A stretch of 64,000 nt of DNA from Leptospira kmetyi serovar Malaysia str. Bejo-Iso9 (GTDB taxonomy: Bacteria > Spirochaetota > Leptospiria > Leptospirales > Leptospiraceae). The DNA is taken from NCBI RefSeq assembly GCF_000243735.2, contig NZ_AHMP02000003.1, forward strand, positions 2,688,001 to 2,752,000. Direction: 5' to 3'. Under the pieces are notes generated by a model that worked only from the letters and a program-made list of their open reading frames with translations, ran no database searches and was not told the DNA's origin. The position numbers and the translations under genes were made by a program. Positions 9,367 to 27,415 of this stretch are shown here, in pieces (within the stretch, counting starts at the first letter, position 1; each line of letters opens with the position of its first letter).

Positions 9367-10464
9367 ATGAATTCTCAAGTGAAAACTCGAACCAAACCCT
9401 ACGAAACGTTTTCCGAAAAGGAAAAGACGAAACGGATCATTCAATGGATCCGTTTTTGGGACAATCGAATTCGGTTTAGATTTCCTTTTTTAACGCGACA
9501 TCAAGATACGATCGGTTTATCGATCACGATCGGCTCGGCATCCGGTATGATCCTGTTCGCCTCGCTCTATTTGATCGGAGCGATTCCTTTTTGGGTTTGT
9601 ATCGTTTCCAACGCGATCCTTGCGTCCTTTCTCCACGAGATCGAACACGATCTGATTCATAATCTTTATCATAAGGGAAATGCGAAGATCCAAAACTTCA
9701 TATTCTGGGTCGTTTGGCTTTTTAGAGCGAATACGGTCAATCCTTGGTTTAGAAGGGAGATTCATCTTCTTCATCATAAACTTTCCGGAAACAAAGAAGA
9801 CGTGGAGGAAAGAATGATCGGAAACGGAATGCCTTTCGGTTTGAGAAGAATTCTTACGATGATCGACGGAAATTTCGCATTGGTTCTTCAGGGAAGAAAA
9901 GTCGCAAAGGACGCGTATTCCCAACTCAGAAAGATCAAAGCTCCTCGGATCATCGGACCTTATCGGGAAATCTTCTTTCTTTCGTGGTATTCGTTTTTGT
10001 TGTTAAACGCATTCCATATTTTGAATGTTTTGGTCGGAACTCCGATTTCCGAACCGGAGTTTTTACAGACGTTCCGATCGATTCTAAACGCGGCGGCCGT
10101 GGTCTATCTGATTCCGAACTGGCTTCGTCAAACTTCGATCCAGATCGTGTCTTCAAACATGCACTACTACGGCGATATACCGAACGTTTACAATCAAACC
10201 CAGGTTTTGAATTCTTGGTTTGTGTTTCCCTTTCATCTTTTCTGTTTCAACTTCGGAGCGACTCACGGAATTCATCACTTCGTTGTAAATCAACCTTTTT
10301 ATCTCAGACAGTGGACTGCGTTTTACGCGCTTCCCGCGATGAAACGTTACGGAATTCGTTTTAACGATTTTGCAAGTATGTTCCGATCGAATTCCAAACT
10401 CGTTTCCGAAAATGAGTTCGAACTTTCCGAACCTACAAAACTTCAAATTCCCAATCCAAGATAA
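9367..10464 (+). CDS. Membrane fatty-acid desaturase
   Basis: A 365-residue di-iron membrane desaturase. The three His clusters expected for the family are present: HEIEHDLIH (about residue 88), EIHLLHHKLSG (about residue 136) and ATHGIHHFV (about residue 300), separated by paired hydrophobic segments. It would insert a double bond, or a hydroxyl group, into an acyl chain at the inner membrane. The ATG at 9367 has AGAGG 8 bases upstream. The following acyltransferase-like gene starts 9 bases after its stop, so the two products may act on the same lipid. Confidence 0.9.
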   Translation: MNSQVKTRTKPYETFSEKEKTKRIIQWIRFWDNRIRFRFPFLTRHQDTIGLSITIGSASGMILFASLYLIGAIPFWVCIVSNAILASFLHEIEHDLIHNLYHKGNAKIQNFIFWVVWLFRANTVNPWFRREIHLLHHKLSGNKEDVEERMIGNGMPFGLRRILTMIDGNFALVLQGRKVAKDAYSQLRKIKAPRIIGPYREIFFLSWYSFLLLNAFHILNVLVGTPISEPEFLQTFRSILNAAAVVYLIPNWLRQTSIQIVSSNMHYYGDIPNVYNQTQVLNSWFVFPFHLFCFNFGATHGIHHFVVNQPFYLRQWTAFYALPAMKRYGIRFNDFASMFRSNSKLVSENEFELSEPTKLQIPNPR

Positions 10465-10473
10465 CATAGATCG

Positions 10474-11805
10474 ATGCAGAACACGAACGACTTGGAAAAA
10501 ATCAAGATCCGGGAAAGAAGTTTAGACAAAGCGGAATCCGCGTTTTGGCTTTTGGATCAAGCGTCCTCGATGAACTTCGCGGTGATCGCGGAAGGAAACG
10601 GAGAATTGAACCAAAACGAAATCAGAAAAGCGCTCGATCACGTTCAAGCCAAACATCCGCTCGCAAACGCAAGGATCGAGCTCGAAAATGGAACCTACTT
10701 AACCTTTCGGATCGGAAACGAAAATCGAATTCCGATCCGGACCTTACGATCCGAAGGAACAAATTGGACGGACCTCGTCGCGGAAGAAATGATCGCTCCT
10801 TTTTCTTTAGGAGAATCTCCGTTAATCCGAAGTCTGATGATCGAACTCGAAGCGGATCGACGGATTTTCGTTTTGATTTTTCATCATAGCATTGCGGACG
10901 GCCGATCCGGCGCATATTTTATGATAGAGGTCCTGAACGCCACGAAAAATAATTTAGATAAATCGAATATTCAAAATTCAATAAATATCCCGGACTCGGC
11001 ATTCTCCCTTTTGTCCGATAAAAGCTACGAACCAATCGATCCAAAAGCAAAAAACACGGACGCTCCCAAGACCGAAAAAATCAAAACGGGAACGATCCCT
11101 TCTTTTTCCAAAAAGAAAGAAAACGCAAAACCTTCTCTGTACGGTTTTCAAATCAACGAAACCGAACTTGAAAAACTTCTAATTCGTTCCAAAAAAAACG
11201 GAACCACCTTACACGGAATTCTCGGAGCCGTTCAACTATTCTCTTTGCGGGAACTGCTGGAAACGGAAGATCCGATTCTACTCAATCTTTCCAATCCTGC
11301 GGATCTAAAACCCTATCTCAACGAAAGAACTTCCGCATCCACACTCGGACTTTATATCACCTTGTTGACCGTCGGAGTTCCGATTCATAAAGGTTCGGAT
11401 TTTTGGGAAGTCGCTCGGGAAATTTCATCCTCGCTCAAATTGCAACTCGGCAATCCGAACGAACGAACCCGTTTTTACGATCTACTTCCGAGCGCGGAAC
11501 AGATTCTCAACAAACCCAATGGAATTCCGTTTTTTTCGGCTTTGTTGCAGAAATTTCCGCAGGCTTCGGCGCTCAGTAACGTGGGAATTCTACCTTCCGT
11601 AGAAAAATTCAAAATTAAGAATATTCAAAATGTATCATTTACGGTCCATCCGTCCCTATCCCAACCGGTCTTCGTTTCGGCTTCGACTTACGAGGGAAAA
11701 CTAACGATCTACATCCATTGCGACTTGAATCGATGGATACGAAAAGATCTGGAAAAGTTTCAATTGGGATTTGAGGAAAAATTAAAGAGACTTGCAGGAA
11801 GTTGA
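10474..11805 (+). CDS. Condensation-domain (PapA/WS-DGAT-like) acyltransferase
   Basis: A 443-residue protein with the two-lobed CoA-dependent acyltransferase fold. The catalytic motif HHSIADGRSG (about residues 136-145) matches the HHxxxDG signature of condensation and polyketide-associated Pap acyltransferases. The N-terminal DKAESAFWLLDQASSMNF segment and the late SNVGILPSVEKF segment also fit. Such a lone domain usually joins an acyl group to an alcohol or amine. No carrier protein, adenylation or ketosynthase gene is nearby, so this is not part of a visible assembly line. Pairing with the desaturase suggests lipid tailoring. The product cannot be named. Confidence 0.82.
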   Translation: MQNTNDLEKIKIRERSLDKAESAFWLLDQASSMNFAVIAEGNGELNQNEIRKALDHVQAKHPLANARIELENGTYLTFRIGNENRIPIRTLRSEGTNWTDLVAEEMIAPFSLGESPLIRSLMIELEADRRIFVLIFHHSIADGRSGAYFMIEVLNATKNNLDKSNIQNSINIPDSAFSLLSDKSYEPIDPKAKNTDAPKTEKIKTGTIPSFSKKKENAKPSLYGFQINETELEKLLIRSKKNGTTLHGILGAVQLFSLRELLETEDPILLNLSNPADLKPYLNERTSASTLGLYITLLTVGVPIHKGSDFWEVAREISSSLKLQLGNPNERTRFYDLLPSAEQILNKPNGIPFFSALLQKFPQASALSNVGILPSVEKFKIKNIQNVSFTVHPSLSQPVFVSASTYEGKLTIYIHCDLNRWIRKDLEKFQLGFEEKLKRLAGS

Positions 11806-11822
11806 ATATTCCGAATCGAAAT

Positions 11823-14294
11823 CTACAATCTCCAGTGAGACGTTTCGACCCGATCCGACCAATAATCCAAAGTGTTTTTTAGAATCGCCAGATCTAACGG
11901 TTTGATCAGACAGTCGTTCATTCCTTTGGAAACGTATTTTTCCTTACTGCTTTCGATCGCGTCCGCGGTCAAAGCGATGATGATCGGAAGTTCCTCGTTC
12001 TGTTTTTGGGAACGAATCCATTTGGTCGCTTCGATCCCGTCGACTTCGGGCATGTGAATATCCATAAGAACGATGTCGAACGTATCCAACTGCATTCTTT
12101 CGATCACCTCACTGCCGTTATGTACGACAACCGGATCGTATCCCAATTTTTTCAAAGCCCTTTCGATCAAAAGACAATTCGTTTCGTTGTCTTCCGCGAC
12201 GAGAATTCGGATCTTCTTGGGAACCACGTCCGAAGAAACTCCTTCCAAATCTTTCGCGCTTGCAGGTTCGAGAATCGTTTCGATTTCGGACGCCGACGGA
12301 ATTTCGTAAGCGATCGAAAAAGAAAACCGAGAACCCTTTCCTTCCTTACTTTCCAAACTCAAAACTCCGCCTTGCAATTCCACGAGTTGTTTGGTGATGC
12401 TCAAACCCAAACCGGAACCGCCGAACTTTCTCGCCGTGGACGTATCGCTTTGCGAGAACGCGTCAAAAACTTGTTTCTGTTTTTCGGGAGGAATTCCTAT
12501 GCCCGTGTCCGAAACCGTAAATTCGATGAGAATATTTTCGTCGGAAATTTTTTTCTGAGAAACTTTTAATACGACTTCGCCGCGATTGGTGAACTTGATT
12601 CCGTTTCCGGAAAGATTCCATAAAATCTGACGAAGTCGAAGTTGATCTCCGTAAACGTATTCCTGAATGTCGAACTTGCCTTCCAGCTTGAAGTCGATCT
12701 GTTTTCGTTTTGCGAGAGGATACAAAAGATCGTGAATCTCGTCCAGAACGGAACGGATCGAAAAAACTTCCTTGTCGAGCGAGATTTTTCCGGCTTCGAT
12801 TTTCGAAAAGTCGAGAATGTCGTTGATGATCTGTAACAACGATTTGGCGGAACCGGAAAGAATCTTGATGTATTCCTTTTGTTCTTCGTTGAGTTTCGTC
12901 GTTCCCAAAAGCTGAACCATTCCGAGCACGCCGTTCATAGGAGTTCGGATTTCGTGACTCATATTCGCGAGAAAACTACTTTTAACCTGGGACGCTTTTT
13001 CCGCGACTTCCTTCGCTTGAATGAGTTCCCATTCCGTTTCTCTTCTTTGTTGGATTTCCTTTTTGAGAAGAATGATGTTCTTATGAATCTCGGATTGTAA
13101 TCCGTCCTTGAGTCTGAATTCCAATTCCTTAATTCTCTGAACGAGCATGATCGAAAAAAGAACGGATTGGGAGATATACGCCAACTTAAGAATGTGCAAC
13201 GAAAAATAATCGAGAGAGATCACGCCGGACGCGCTGAGATTGGTGAGAATTCCCGCCGTCGGAAAGATCATGTGAATCAACAAAAGACTTTTCGCCGATT
13301 TAAAGCCGCTTTGAATCCGGATGATACAAAAGTAAACGATGATGAGGTTGTTGATCAATATTAGATAATATGAAAATTGATTCAGTTGAGTCGGATACAA
13401 CAAGGACAACGGAAACAGAAGAAGATTGAAGAACACGTAAGTATACGTGGTGATTCTCGCGCGTTTGTCCTTTTGAACCTTATCCGGATATAAGAACTCC
13501 AAAGAAAAAAGAAACAAAAACAAGGCCGCGCTGTAAACGAGAAGAAGAGTGACCGGAAGATAATAGTGTCCGTAGTTCGGTTTAAAAAGAGGCAAAGCCA
13601 ATCCGTCCCAAGACGTGAGATAAGCCGCGAAAAAGGTCAACATCAGAAAGTAATATAGATACGACCTCGTTCGGAAAAAGAAATACAACGAAAGGTTGTA
13701 TAAACTCATCGCGATTCCGAAACCGACGGTCAAACCGACGACGATCGATCTGAATTGTTTCGTAACACGATATTCTTTTTCGGATTGAAGAACGAAAGGA
13801 ATTCGAAGAGGAGTTCCGCTTTTGATTCTGCAGATGATCTGAACCTCTTCGCCCGGTCGAAGATCGAAGTCCAACGTGGGAAAGTTTTCGTCGTAGGTGC
13901 GGTTCGATCCGGCGAGAATTTCATGAACGATATTCTCGTGCGCATAACGATAATGAATGTCCACTTCCTGAAGATAAGGATTGTAAACTTCGAACTTTCC
14001 GTAATAACTTACGTCCGTATCGTTCTTTAACGGAATGTAAAACCACGCGGTATGATTCGTAAAACCGAGAGAGATCAGTTCGGAAGGAATGGTTTGAAAA
14101 GAAAGCGACTCGTCTCGGTTGAAAATTTTTTCCTTTAAGTCTTCGCCTTTCGCATCGCTAAAGTAATGCATGAAGGAACGAAAAGAACCGCTCTTCTGCA
14201 ACTGAGAAATTTTGCCGGAAACGGGGAACTCGGATTCGCCGAACAGAGAAGCGTTGAGTAGAATCGTTATGCCGAATGATAATAAAAATCTCAT
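11823..14294 (-). CDS. 7TMR-DISM hybrid sensor histidine kinase/response regulator
   Basis: An 823-residue hybrid kinase. Order: signal peptide (1-20), periplasmic 7TMR-DISM extracellular domain (about 35-175), seven membrane helices (about 180-390), a short coiled coil, HisKA with phospho-acceptor His447 (FLANMSHEIRTPMNG), HATPase (GNGIKFTN, DTGIGIPPEKQ, GGSGLGLSITKQLV), and a C-terminal receiver with phosphorylatable Asp745 (VLMDIHMPEVDG). I start it at the ATG at 14294, where a signal peptide begins; a TTG at 14315 adds seven residues with no benefit. The receiver has no attached output domain, so phosphate would pass to a separate protein. It lies 110 bases downstream of clpP on the same strand. 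Confidence 0.92.
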   Translation of the reverse strand: MRFLLSFGITILLNASLFGESEFPVSGKISQLQKSGSFRSFMHYFSDAKGEDLKEKIFNRDESLSFQTIPSELISLGFTNHTAWFYIPLKNDTDVSYYGKFEVYNPYLQEVDIHYRYAHENIVHEILAGSNRTYDENFPTLDFDLRPGEEVQIICRIKSGTPLRIPFVLQSEKEYRVTKQFRSIVVGLTVGFGIAMSLYNLSLYFFFRTRSYLYYFLMLTFFAAYLTSWDGLALPLFKPNYGHYYLPVTLLLVYSAALFLFLFSLEFLYPDKVQKDKRARITTYTYVFFNLLLFPLSLLYPTQLNQFSYYLILINNLIIVYFCIIRIQSGFKSAKSLLLIHMIFPTAGILTNLSASGVISLDYFSLHILKLAYISQSVLFSIMLVQRIKELEFRLKDGLQSEIHKNIILLKKEIQQRRETEWELIQAKEVAEKASQVKSSFLANMSHEIRTPMNGVLGMVQLLGTTKLNEEQKEYIKILSGSAKSLLQIINDILDFSKIEAGKISLDKEVFSIRSVLDEIHDLLYPLAKRKQIDFKLEGKFDIQEYVYGDQLRLRQILWNLSGNGIKFTNRGEVVLKVSQKKISDENILIEFTVSDTGIGIPPEKQKQVFDAFSQSDTSTARKFGGSGLGLSITKQLVELQGGVLSLESKEGKGSRFSFSIAYEIPSASEIETILEPASAKDLEGVSSDVVPKKIRILVAEDNETNCLLIERALKKLGYDPVVVHNGSEVIERMQLDTFDIVLMDIHMPEVDGIEATKWIRSQKQNEELPIIIALTADAIESSKEKYVSKGMNDCLIKPLDLAILKNTLDYWSDRVETSHWRL

Positions 14295-14404
14295 ATTAAA
14301 AACGGAAAGAACCAAAAAATCGGAACGGTTATTTTTGAGATACTTTCCGAGATCTATTTTATGAGTAAAAAGATTTTTTCAACCCGAGATCTTTTTGGCG
14401 TTCT

Positions 14405-14998
14405 TTAAAATCGATTAGACGATTCGTTTTCCTCGATTCCCGCACCGAGAATCTTATCGATCATTCCGTATTTCAGCGCTTCCTTTGCGGAAAACCAAGA
14501 ATCCCGATCCGTGTCTTGTACGATTCGATCCAAAGGTTGTCCCGTGGCATTTGCCATAATTTCGTTCAAAAGGTCCTTTTCCCTCTTAACGGATTCAGCA
14601 AAAATACGAATGTCCTCCGCGGGACCTTTAAATTCTCCCATAACATGAGGTTGATGGATGAGAATTTTACTGTGCGGATACGCCGAACGATTTCCCTTAT
14701 CACCGCAAAGAAGAAGAACCGCTCCGAAAGACATGGCCATTCCCAAACAAGTCGTATACACCGGCGGACGAACGCTATTCATTACGTCCAAGATCGCCAA
14801 ACCCGCGTAAGTCGAACCACCGGGAGAATGAATGTACAACGAAATCGGTCTCGTGGGATCGACCGCTTCCAAATATAAAAATCGATCGATCAAATATCTC
14901 GCGGAGTTGTCGTTGACTTCTCCCCAAAGAAAAACCTTTCGTTGTTCGAGATAAACCGATTCGATCTGAGGAGAAGAATAAATCTGAGTTGCTTCCAA
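14405..14998 (-). CDS. clpP: ATP-dependent Clp protease proteolytic subunit
   Basis: A 197-residue ClpP serine protease subunit. The catalytic set is in place: Ser90 in GMAMSFGA, His115 in ILIHQP and an Asp in the DTDRD segment (162-166), with the oxyanion loop HSPGGS at 58-62. It would form a tetradecamer fed by a Clp ATPase. The region around the nucleophile, GMAMSFGAVLLL, differs from the usual GxAASMGA. The start is a TTG at 14998 with a strong GGAGGAG (15005-15011) 6-7 bases upstream. No trigger factor or clpX gene is adjacent, as would be expected for the housekeeping copy. Instead it lies 15 bases behind an ECF-type sigma factor gene. It may be the second clpP copy known in Leptospira. 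Confidence 0.93.
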   Translation of the reverse strand: MEATQIYSSPQIESVYLEQRKVFLWGEVNDNSARYLIDRFLYLEAVDPTRPISLYIHSPGGSTYAGLAILDVMNSVRPPVYTTCLGMAMSFGAVLLLCGDKGNRSAYPHSKILIHQPHVMGEFKGPAEDIRIFAESVKREKDLLNEIMANATGQPLDRIVQDTDRDSWFSAKEALKYGMIDKILGAGIEENESSNRF

Positions 14999-15013
14999 TG
15001 TATTCTCCTCCGT

Positions 15014-15595
15014 CTAAGCCGCGACCGAAAGAAATCGAAGACAAGCCTCGGGTCTGTAAATTTCACCGATCCCGTCCCGGAGAATATCCTTCAACTTCAG
15101 ATGTCTTTTTTTGATAAACGAAAGCGTTTTTCCCTGTGACTTTGAAATTTCGTCTAACGTAAAGTTTTTGTAATAATACAACTCGATCAGTTTTCGATCC
15201 TCGGGAGAAAGTCGGTTTACGTTTTTCAGGATCGCTTCCGAACGTTCCTTTTCGAAATAGGTAAGATGGGTTTCGCCCGCGTTCTGTTCGAATTGTTGGA
15301 GATCGGCGAAAACGAGACTTTGGTTTTCTTTTTTTCGTAGGATTCTATCCCCGTGTTTGATTACGGCTCTTTTGAGAAGAATCGGAAACGCTTCAAGAAC
15401 CTTGATCGCGTTTAAGTTTCGATAAAGATCCCAAAAGGATTCCTGAACGACGTCCTCGGAAAGATCCTCGTCCTTGAGAATTTTCACCGCGTGTTGATAA
15501 GCGAAGCGGGAAAACCGATTCTGCAATTCCGTCCAGGATTTAAGATCTCCTGCCTTTGCGTTTTCCAAAAGTTCGATATAGGATTTGTCTTTCAT
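15014..15595 (-). CDS. ECF-type RNA polymerase sigma factor
   Basis: A 193-residue sigma-70-family protein with two DNA-binding regions. Region 2 includes FAYQHAVKILKDEDLSEDVVQESFWDLYRNL (about residues 30-60); region 4 includes LSPEDRKLIELYYYKNFTLDEISKSQGKTLSFIKKRHLKLKDIL (about 130-175). Length and layout fit the extracytoplasmic-function group. I use the ATG at 15595; the TTG at 15604 is too close to any ribosome binding site. No anti-sigma factor gene is adjacent. The next gene downstream, 15 bases away, is clpP, which makes regulated proteolysis an attractive partner function. Confidence 0.87.
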   Translation of the reverse strand: MKDKSYIELLENAKAGDLKSWTELQNRFSRFAYQHAVKILKDEDLSEDVVQESFWDLYRNLNAIKVLEAFPILLKRAVIKHGDRILRKKENQSLVFADLQQFEQNAGETHLTYFEKERSEAILKNVNRLSPEDRKLIELYYYKNFTLDEISKSQGKTLSFIKKRHLKLKDILRDGIGEIYRPEACLRFLSVAA

Positions 15596-15631
15596 ACGTT
15601 TCAAAGTCCCGGTTCGCCGAATTTTAGTTCT

Positions 15632-15703
15632 TAAAAAACGATTCTCCTCCGGGAATTTTTCGGAAAAAGCATTTTATTTCCCGAAGCGGCCCGAAGGAGA
15701 ATC
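15632..15703 (-). terminator. Strong two-tier hairpin terminator of rsgA
   Basis: Read on the minus strand, GATTCTCCTTCGGG pairs with CCCGGAGGAGAATC (13 of 14 pairs) and is followed directly by GTTTTTT. A second, smaller stem (TTCGGGAAA with TTTCCGAA) can form in the loop. It lies 17 bases after the rsgA stop and upstream of the sigma factor gene, separating the two transcripts. Confidence 0.75.
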
Positions 15704-15719
15704 AACGGCTAATGGATGT

Positions 15720-16799
15720 CTACATTCTACCCTTATCTTTCAGCCGATTTTTTAAAGCCTTGGACATCTGTTTGTCCTTTTGTTTTTTCTTTCTCGCCTC
15801 TTCGGGATCGTTTAGAATCCGATAGGCCCTCAGCTCTTTCGAGAGTTTTAAATAGGAAGAATATCGAGCCTCTTCGATTCTTCCGTCTTCCAAAGCCGCG
15901 GCGACTCCGCAATCCGGTTCTCCGTTATGCGAACAGTCGTTAAAGCGACATTGTTCCGCTGCCAAGGCGATCTCCGGAAATACTTCGTCGAGTTCGTCTT
16001 CGTCGCCTCCGGTAAAAAGTCCGACTTCGCGGATTCCGGGATTGTCCATCAGAATTCCGCCGCCGGGCAACAGAAACAATTCCCTGTGAGTCGTGGTATG
16101 TCTTCCGGTTCCGTCCGAGATTTTCACCCCGTTCGTTTTCTGGACGTTTTCGCCTAACAACGAATTAATGATCGTCGACTTACCCGCGCCCGAAGAACCC
16201 AAAAACGCGATCGTTTTTCCCGGTTCTATAAAACGGAGAATCGCGGAAGTCTGATTCGCGTCCAAAGCGGAAATCATTTCCACCGGAATTTCCCCCGCGA
16301 CGGTTTTGATTTCTTCGAATTTGGTTTCGGGATTTTCGCAAAGATCCATTTTGTTCAACACGATCGCGGTTTGCGCTCCGCTTACCTTCGCCAAGAACAA
16401 ATAACGTTCGATTCTTCTCGGACTGTAATCGTTGTCCAAACCCATGATGACCAACAACAAATCTATGTTCGACGCGATCGCTTGGGAACGGTTTCGTTTC
16501 CCGGGATTGCTTCTTCTTAAAAAGGTTTTTCTAGGAAGAATTTTTTCCACGATACAAAGATCGTCTCCGTCGATCTCGCGTACGAGAACCCAATCTCCAG
16601 CGACGATGGATTCTCCCGAAGATAAAAGGATTCCGGAGGGGATTCCCTTACGTTCGCCTTGGTCCGTTAGAATTTTTGAATATTCTCCGTAAACGGAAAG
16701 AATCCGTCCGGGTTTTAAGTTTTCGATCGATGGAGATTCCGTAAGAAAGATTTCCGGATCCCAACCGTATGAAACGAGGATTGAAGTTGATAGTGACAT
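15720..16799 (-). CDS. rsgA: Ribosome small-subunit-dependent GTPase A
   Basis: A 359-residue circularly permuted GTPase that acts in late 30S subunit maturation. An N-terminal OB-fold (about residues 30-95) is followed by the permuted G motifs: G4 NKMD (residue ~149), G1 GSSGAGKST (~200), G2 around HTTTHRE, and G3 DNPG (~250). The C-terminal zinc finger shows CRFNDCSHNGEPDCG. A Lys/Arg-rich tail, KKKQKDKQMSKALKNRLKDKGRM, ends the protein and could contact rRNA. It is followed by a strong terminator, so it is probably transcribed alone. Confidence 0.95.
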   Translation of the reverse strand: MSLSTSILVSYGWDPEIFLTESPSIENLKPGRILSVYGEYSKILTDQGERKGIPSGILLSSGESIVAGDWVLVREIDGDDLCIVEKILPRKTFLRRSNPGKRNRSQAIASNIDLLLVIMGLDNDYSPRRIERYLFLAKVSGAQTAIVLNKMDLCENPETKFEEIKTVAGEIPVEMISALDANQTSAILRFIEPGKTIAFLGSSGAGKSTIINSLLGENVQKTNGVKISDGTGRHTTTHRELFLLPGGGILMDNPGIREVGLFTGGDEDELDEVFPEIALAAEQCRFNDCSHNGEPDCGVAAALEDGRIEEARYSSYLKLSKELRAYRILNDPEEARKKKQKDKQMSKALKNRLKDKGRM

Positions 16800-17051
16800 T
16801 TGATTCCTACTGATTTTGAATTAAGATACATAACGCCCCTATCCGTTTGGCGGATTCGAGGGTTTAGATTTTCAAAAAGGAATTAAACAATCATATTCGA
16901 ACTTTCGATAATAGATTCCGTAAGTGATATTTTGAAGTCAACCAAAGAACGACTCAATTATTTCCACGAATTCAAATCCTCTCATCGCTATTTTTCTTGC
17001 AATATTTTCCTTTTTTGGAAATATTTTGCCAATTTAACCCAGGCAAAAACA

Positions 17052-20465
<3,414 letters not shown>

Positions 20466-20513
20466 AGAATCAAATACTTTAAGATTTTATAATATTATCG
20501 AACGGAAGAAAGA

Positions 20514-22082
<1,569 letters not shown>

Positions 22083-22248
22083 ATCGATCGCGCAAACAAG
22101 GGATTCGAGAACGAAAGTAATCCATATTTTTTGAATACAAGAATACCTTAATTTAAGAATATACTTGAACTATTTCAAACGGAAATAAATCGTTCCGGAA
22201 TCGACGCGTCCGCATCCGAACGTCGCAAACATAGAAAAGGGACAAAAA

Positions 22249-22959
22249 ATGCAACAGGATCAACTCTATATCGACCTTGGTTTGTCTGAAAATCAATACA
22301 GTCCGGAAGTGATCGCCGGACAACAAGTTTATACGAGCAGTTTTTTAAGAGTCTACGACCTCGTGGTTTTACACATCATCAGCAGATGGTTTTGGCGTTG
22401 TGATCCACAGAACATGGTCGATTTATACACGAAAAATTTAACCGGAAATCATTTGGATATCGGAGTGGGAACCGGTTATCTTTTGCAAAAAGCGAAATTC
22501 CCCGTCGAAAAACCCACGATCTCGGTGATGGATCTCAACGCGAACAGCTTGATCGAAGCGAGAAGAAGACTTTCTCATCTCGCGGGAAAATTCAACGCGT
22601 ATCGAGCCAACATTCTCGAGCCGATCCAGACGAAGGAAAAATTCGATTCGATCGGAATGAGTTTTTTGTTTCACTGCGTTCCGGGTCCGATTCGTACAAA
22701 GGCTTCCACCGCGTTTCGAAATCTTTTGAAAATCCGCACGCCCGACGGTGTGATCTTCGGTTCCACGGGATTACACGATCTCGGTCAAACTCATTTGTTA
22801 TCGAGAAGAGGAATGAAGAATTTAAACAAAAAAGGCGTTTTTCACAATACTCAGGACACTCTTCCCGATCTCGAAGCGGCTCTGAAAGAAAACTTTAAAG
22901 AATACGAACTGTATGTGATCGGCGCGATCGCATTCTTCGTTGGAAAAAAAGCGAAGTAA
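22249..22959 (+). CDS. Class I SAM-dependent methyltransferase
   Basis: A 236-residue Rossmann-fold methyltransferase. The SAM-binding motif I is HLDIGVGTGYLL (about residues 66-77), with the acidic end of strand 2 in SVMDLNANSLIEA, and motif II near KFDSIGMSFLFHCVPGP. AAAAGGGA precedes the ATG. It has an uninterrupted domain of normal size and no membrane segments. It lies 166 bases behind the second GMC gene on the same strand, so it may modify the product of the oxidoreductases. The intergenic region has AT-rich, promoter-like sequence but no convincing -35/-10 pair. Confidence 0.87.
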   Translation: MQQDQLYIDLGLSENQYSPEVIAGQQVYTSSFLRVYDLVVLHIISRWFWRCDPQNMVDLYTKNLTGNHLDIGVGTGYLLQKAKFPVEKPTISVMDLNANSLIEARRRLSHLAGKFNAYRANILEPIQTKEKFDSIGMSFLFHCVPGPIRTKASTAFRNLLKIRTPDGVIFGSTGLHDLGQTHLLSRRGMKNLNKKGVFHNTQDTLPDLEAALKENFKEYELYVIGAIAFFVGKKAK

Positions 22960-23096
22960 ACGGAAAGAACGAAAACGTTTTAAGATTTTTGTAAAGTCGA
23001 ACGGATTCCCACATTAGAATTCCTCTTCGATAAAGCGTCTTTCGGATCGTCAGAGATGATCACTCATTCTCCATTCTTACGTTTGCACGGTTTCGA

Positions 23097-27296
<4,200 letters not shown>

Positions 27297-27331
27297 ATTA
27301 ATCCTAAAAACGAATGTTATTTTTGTGTATT

Positions 27332-27404
27332 TAATTCTGCAAGCCTGTTAGACGAATATTTTTGGCTAAAAATTCTCCACATTGTTTCCGTGCTTGCAGA
27401 ATTA
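27332..27404. repeat. Perfect 13-bp inverted repeat with a 47-base spacer
   Basis: TAATTCTGCAAGC (27332-27344) and GCTTGCAGAATTA (27392-27404) are exact reverse complements. They lie between two minus-strand genes: the end of a GMC gene (27416) and the start of the cyclase gene (27296). On the plus strand the second arm is followed by a T run, but no plus-strand gene precedes it. It could be a long hairpin in the leader of the cyclase transcript, a terminator or a mobile-element relic. Confidence 0.55.
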
Positions 27405-27415
27405 TGATTTTTTTA

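Noticed and set aside
12006..12569. A 187-residue plus-strand open frame opposite the hybrid kinase
   Set aside because: Shadow of the kinase gene; no motif and no ribosome binding site.
16932..17051. A 40-residue N-terminal extension of the GMC fusion from a TTG at 16932
   Set aside because: The sequence is AT-rich and unlike the coding DNA around it, sister proteins begin close to the FAD motif, and the TTG at 17052 has a better-placed AGG. It cannot be fully excluded.
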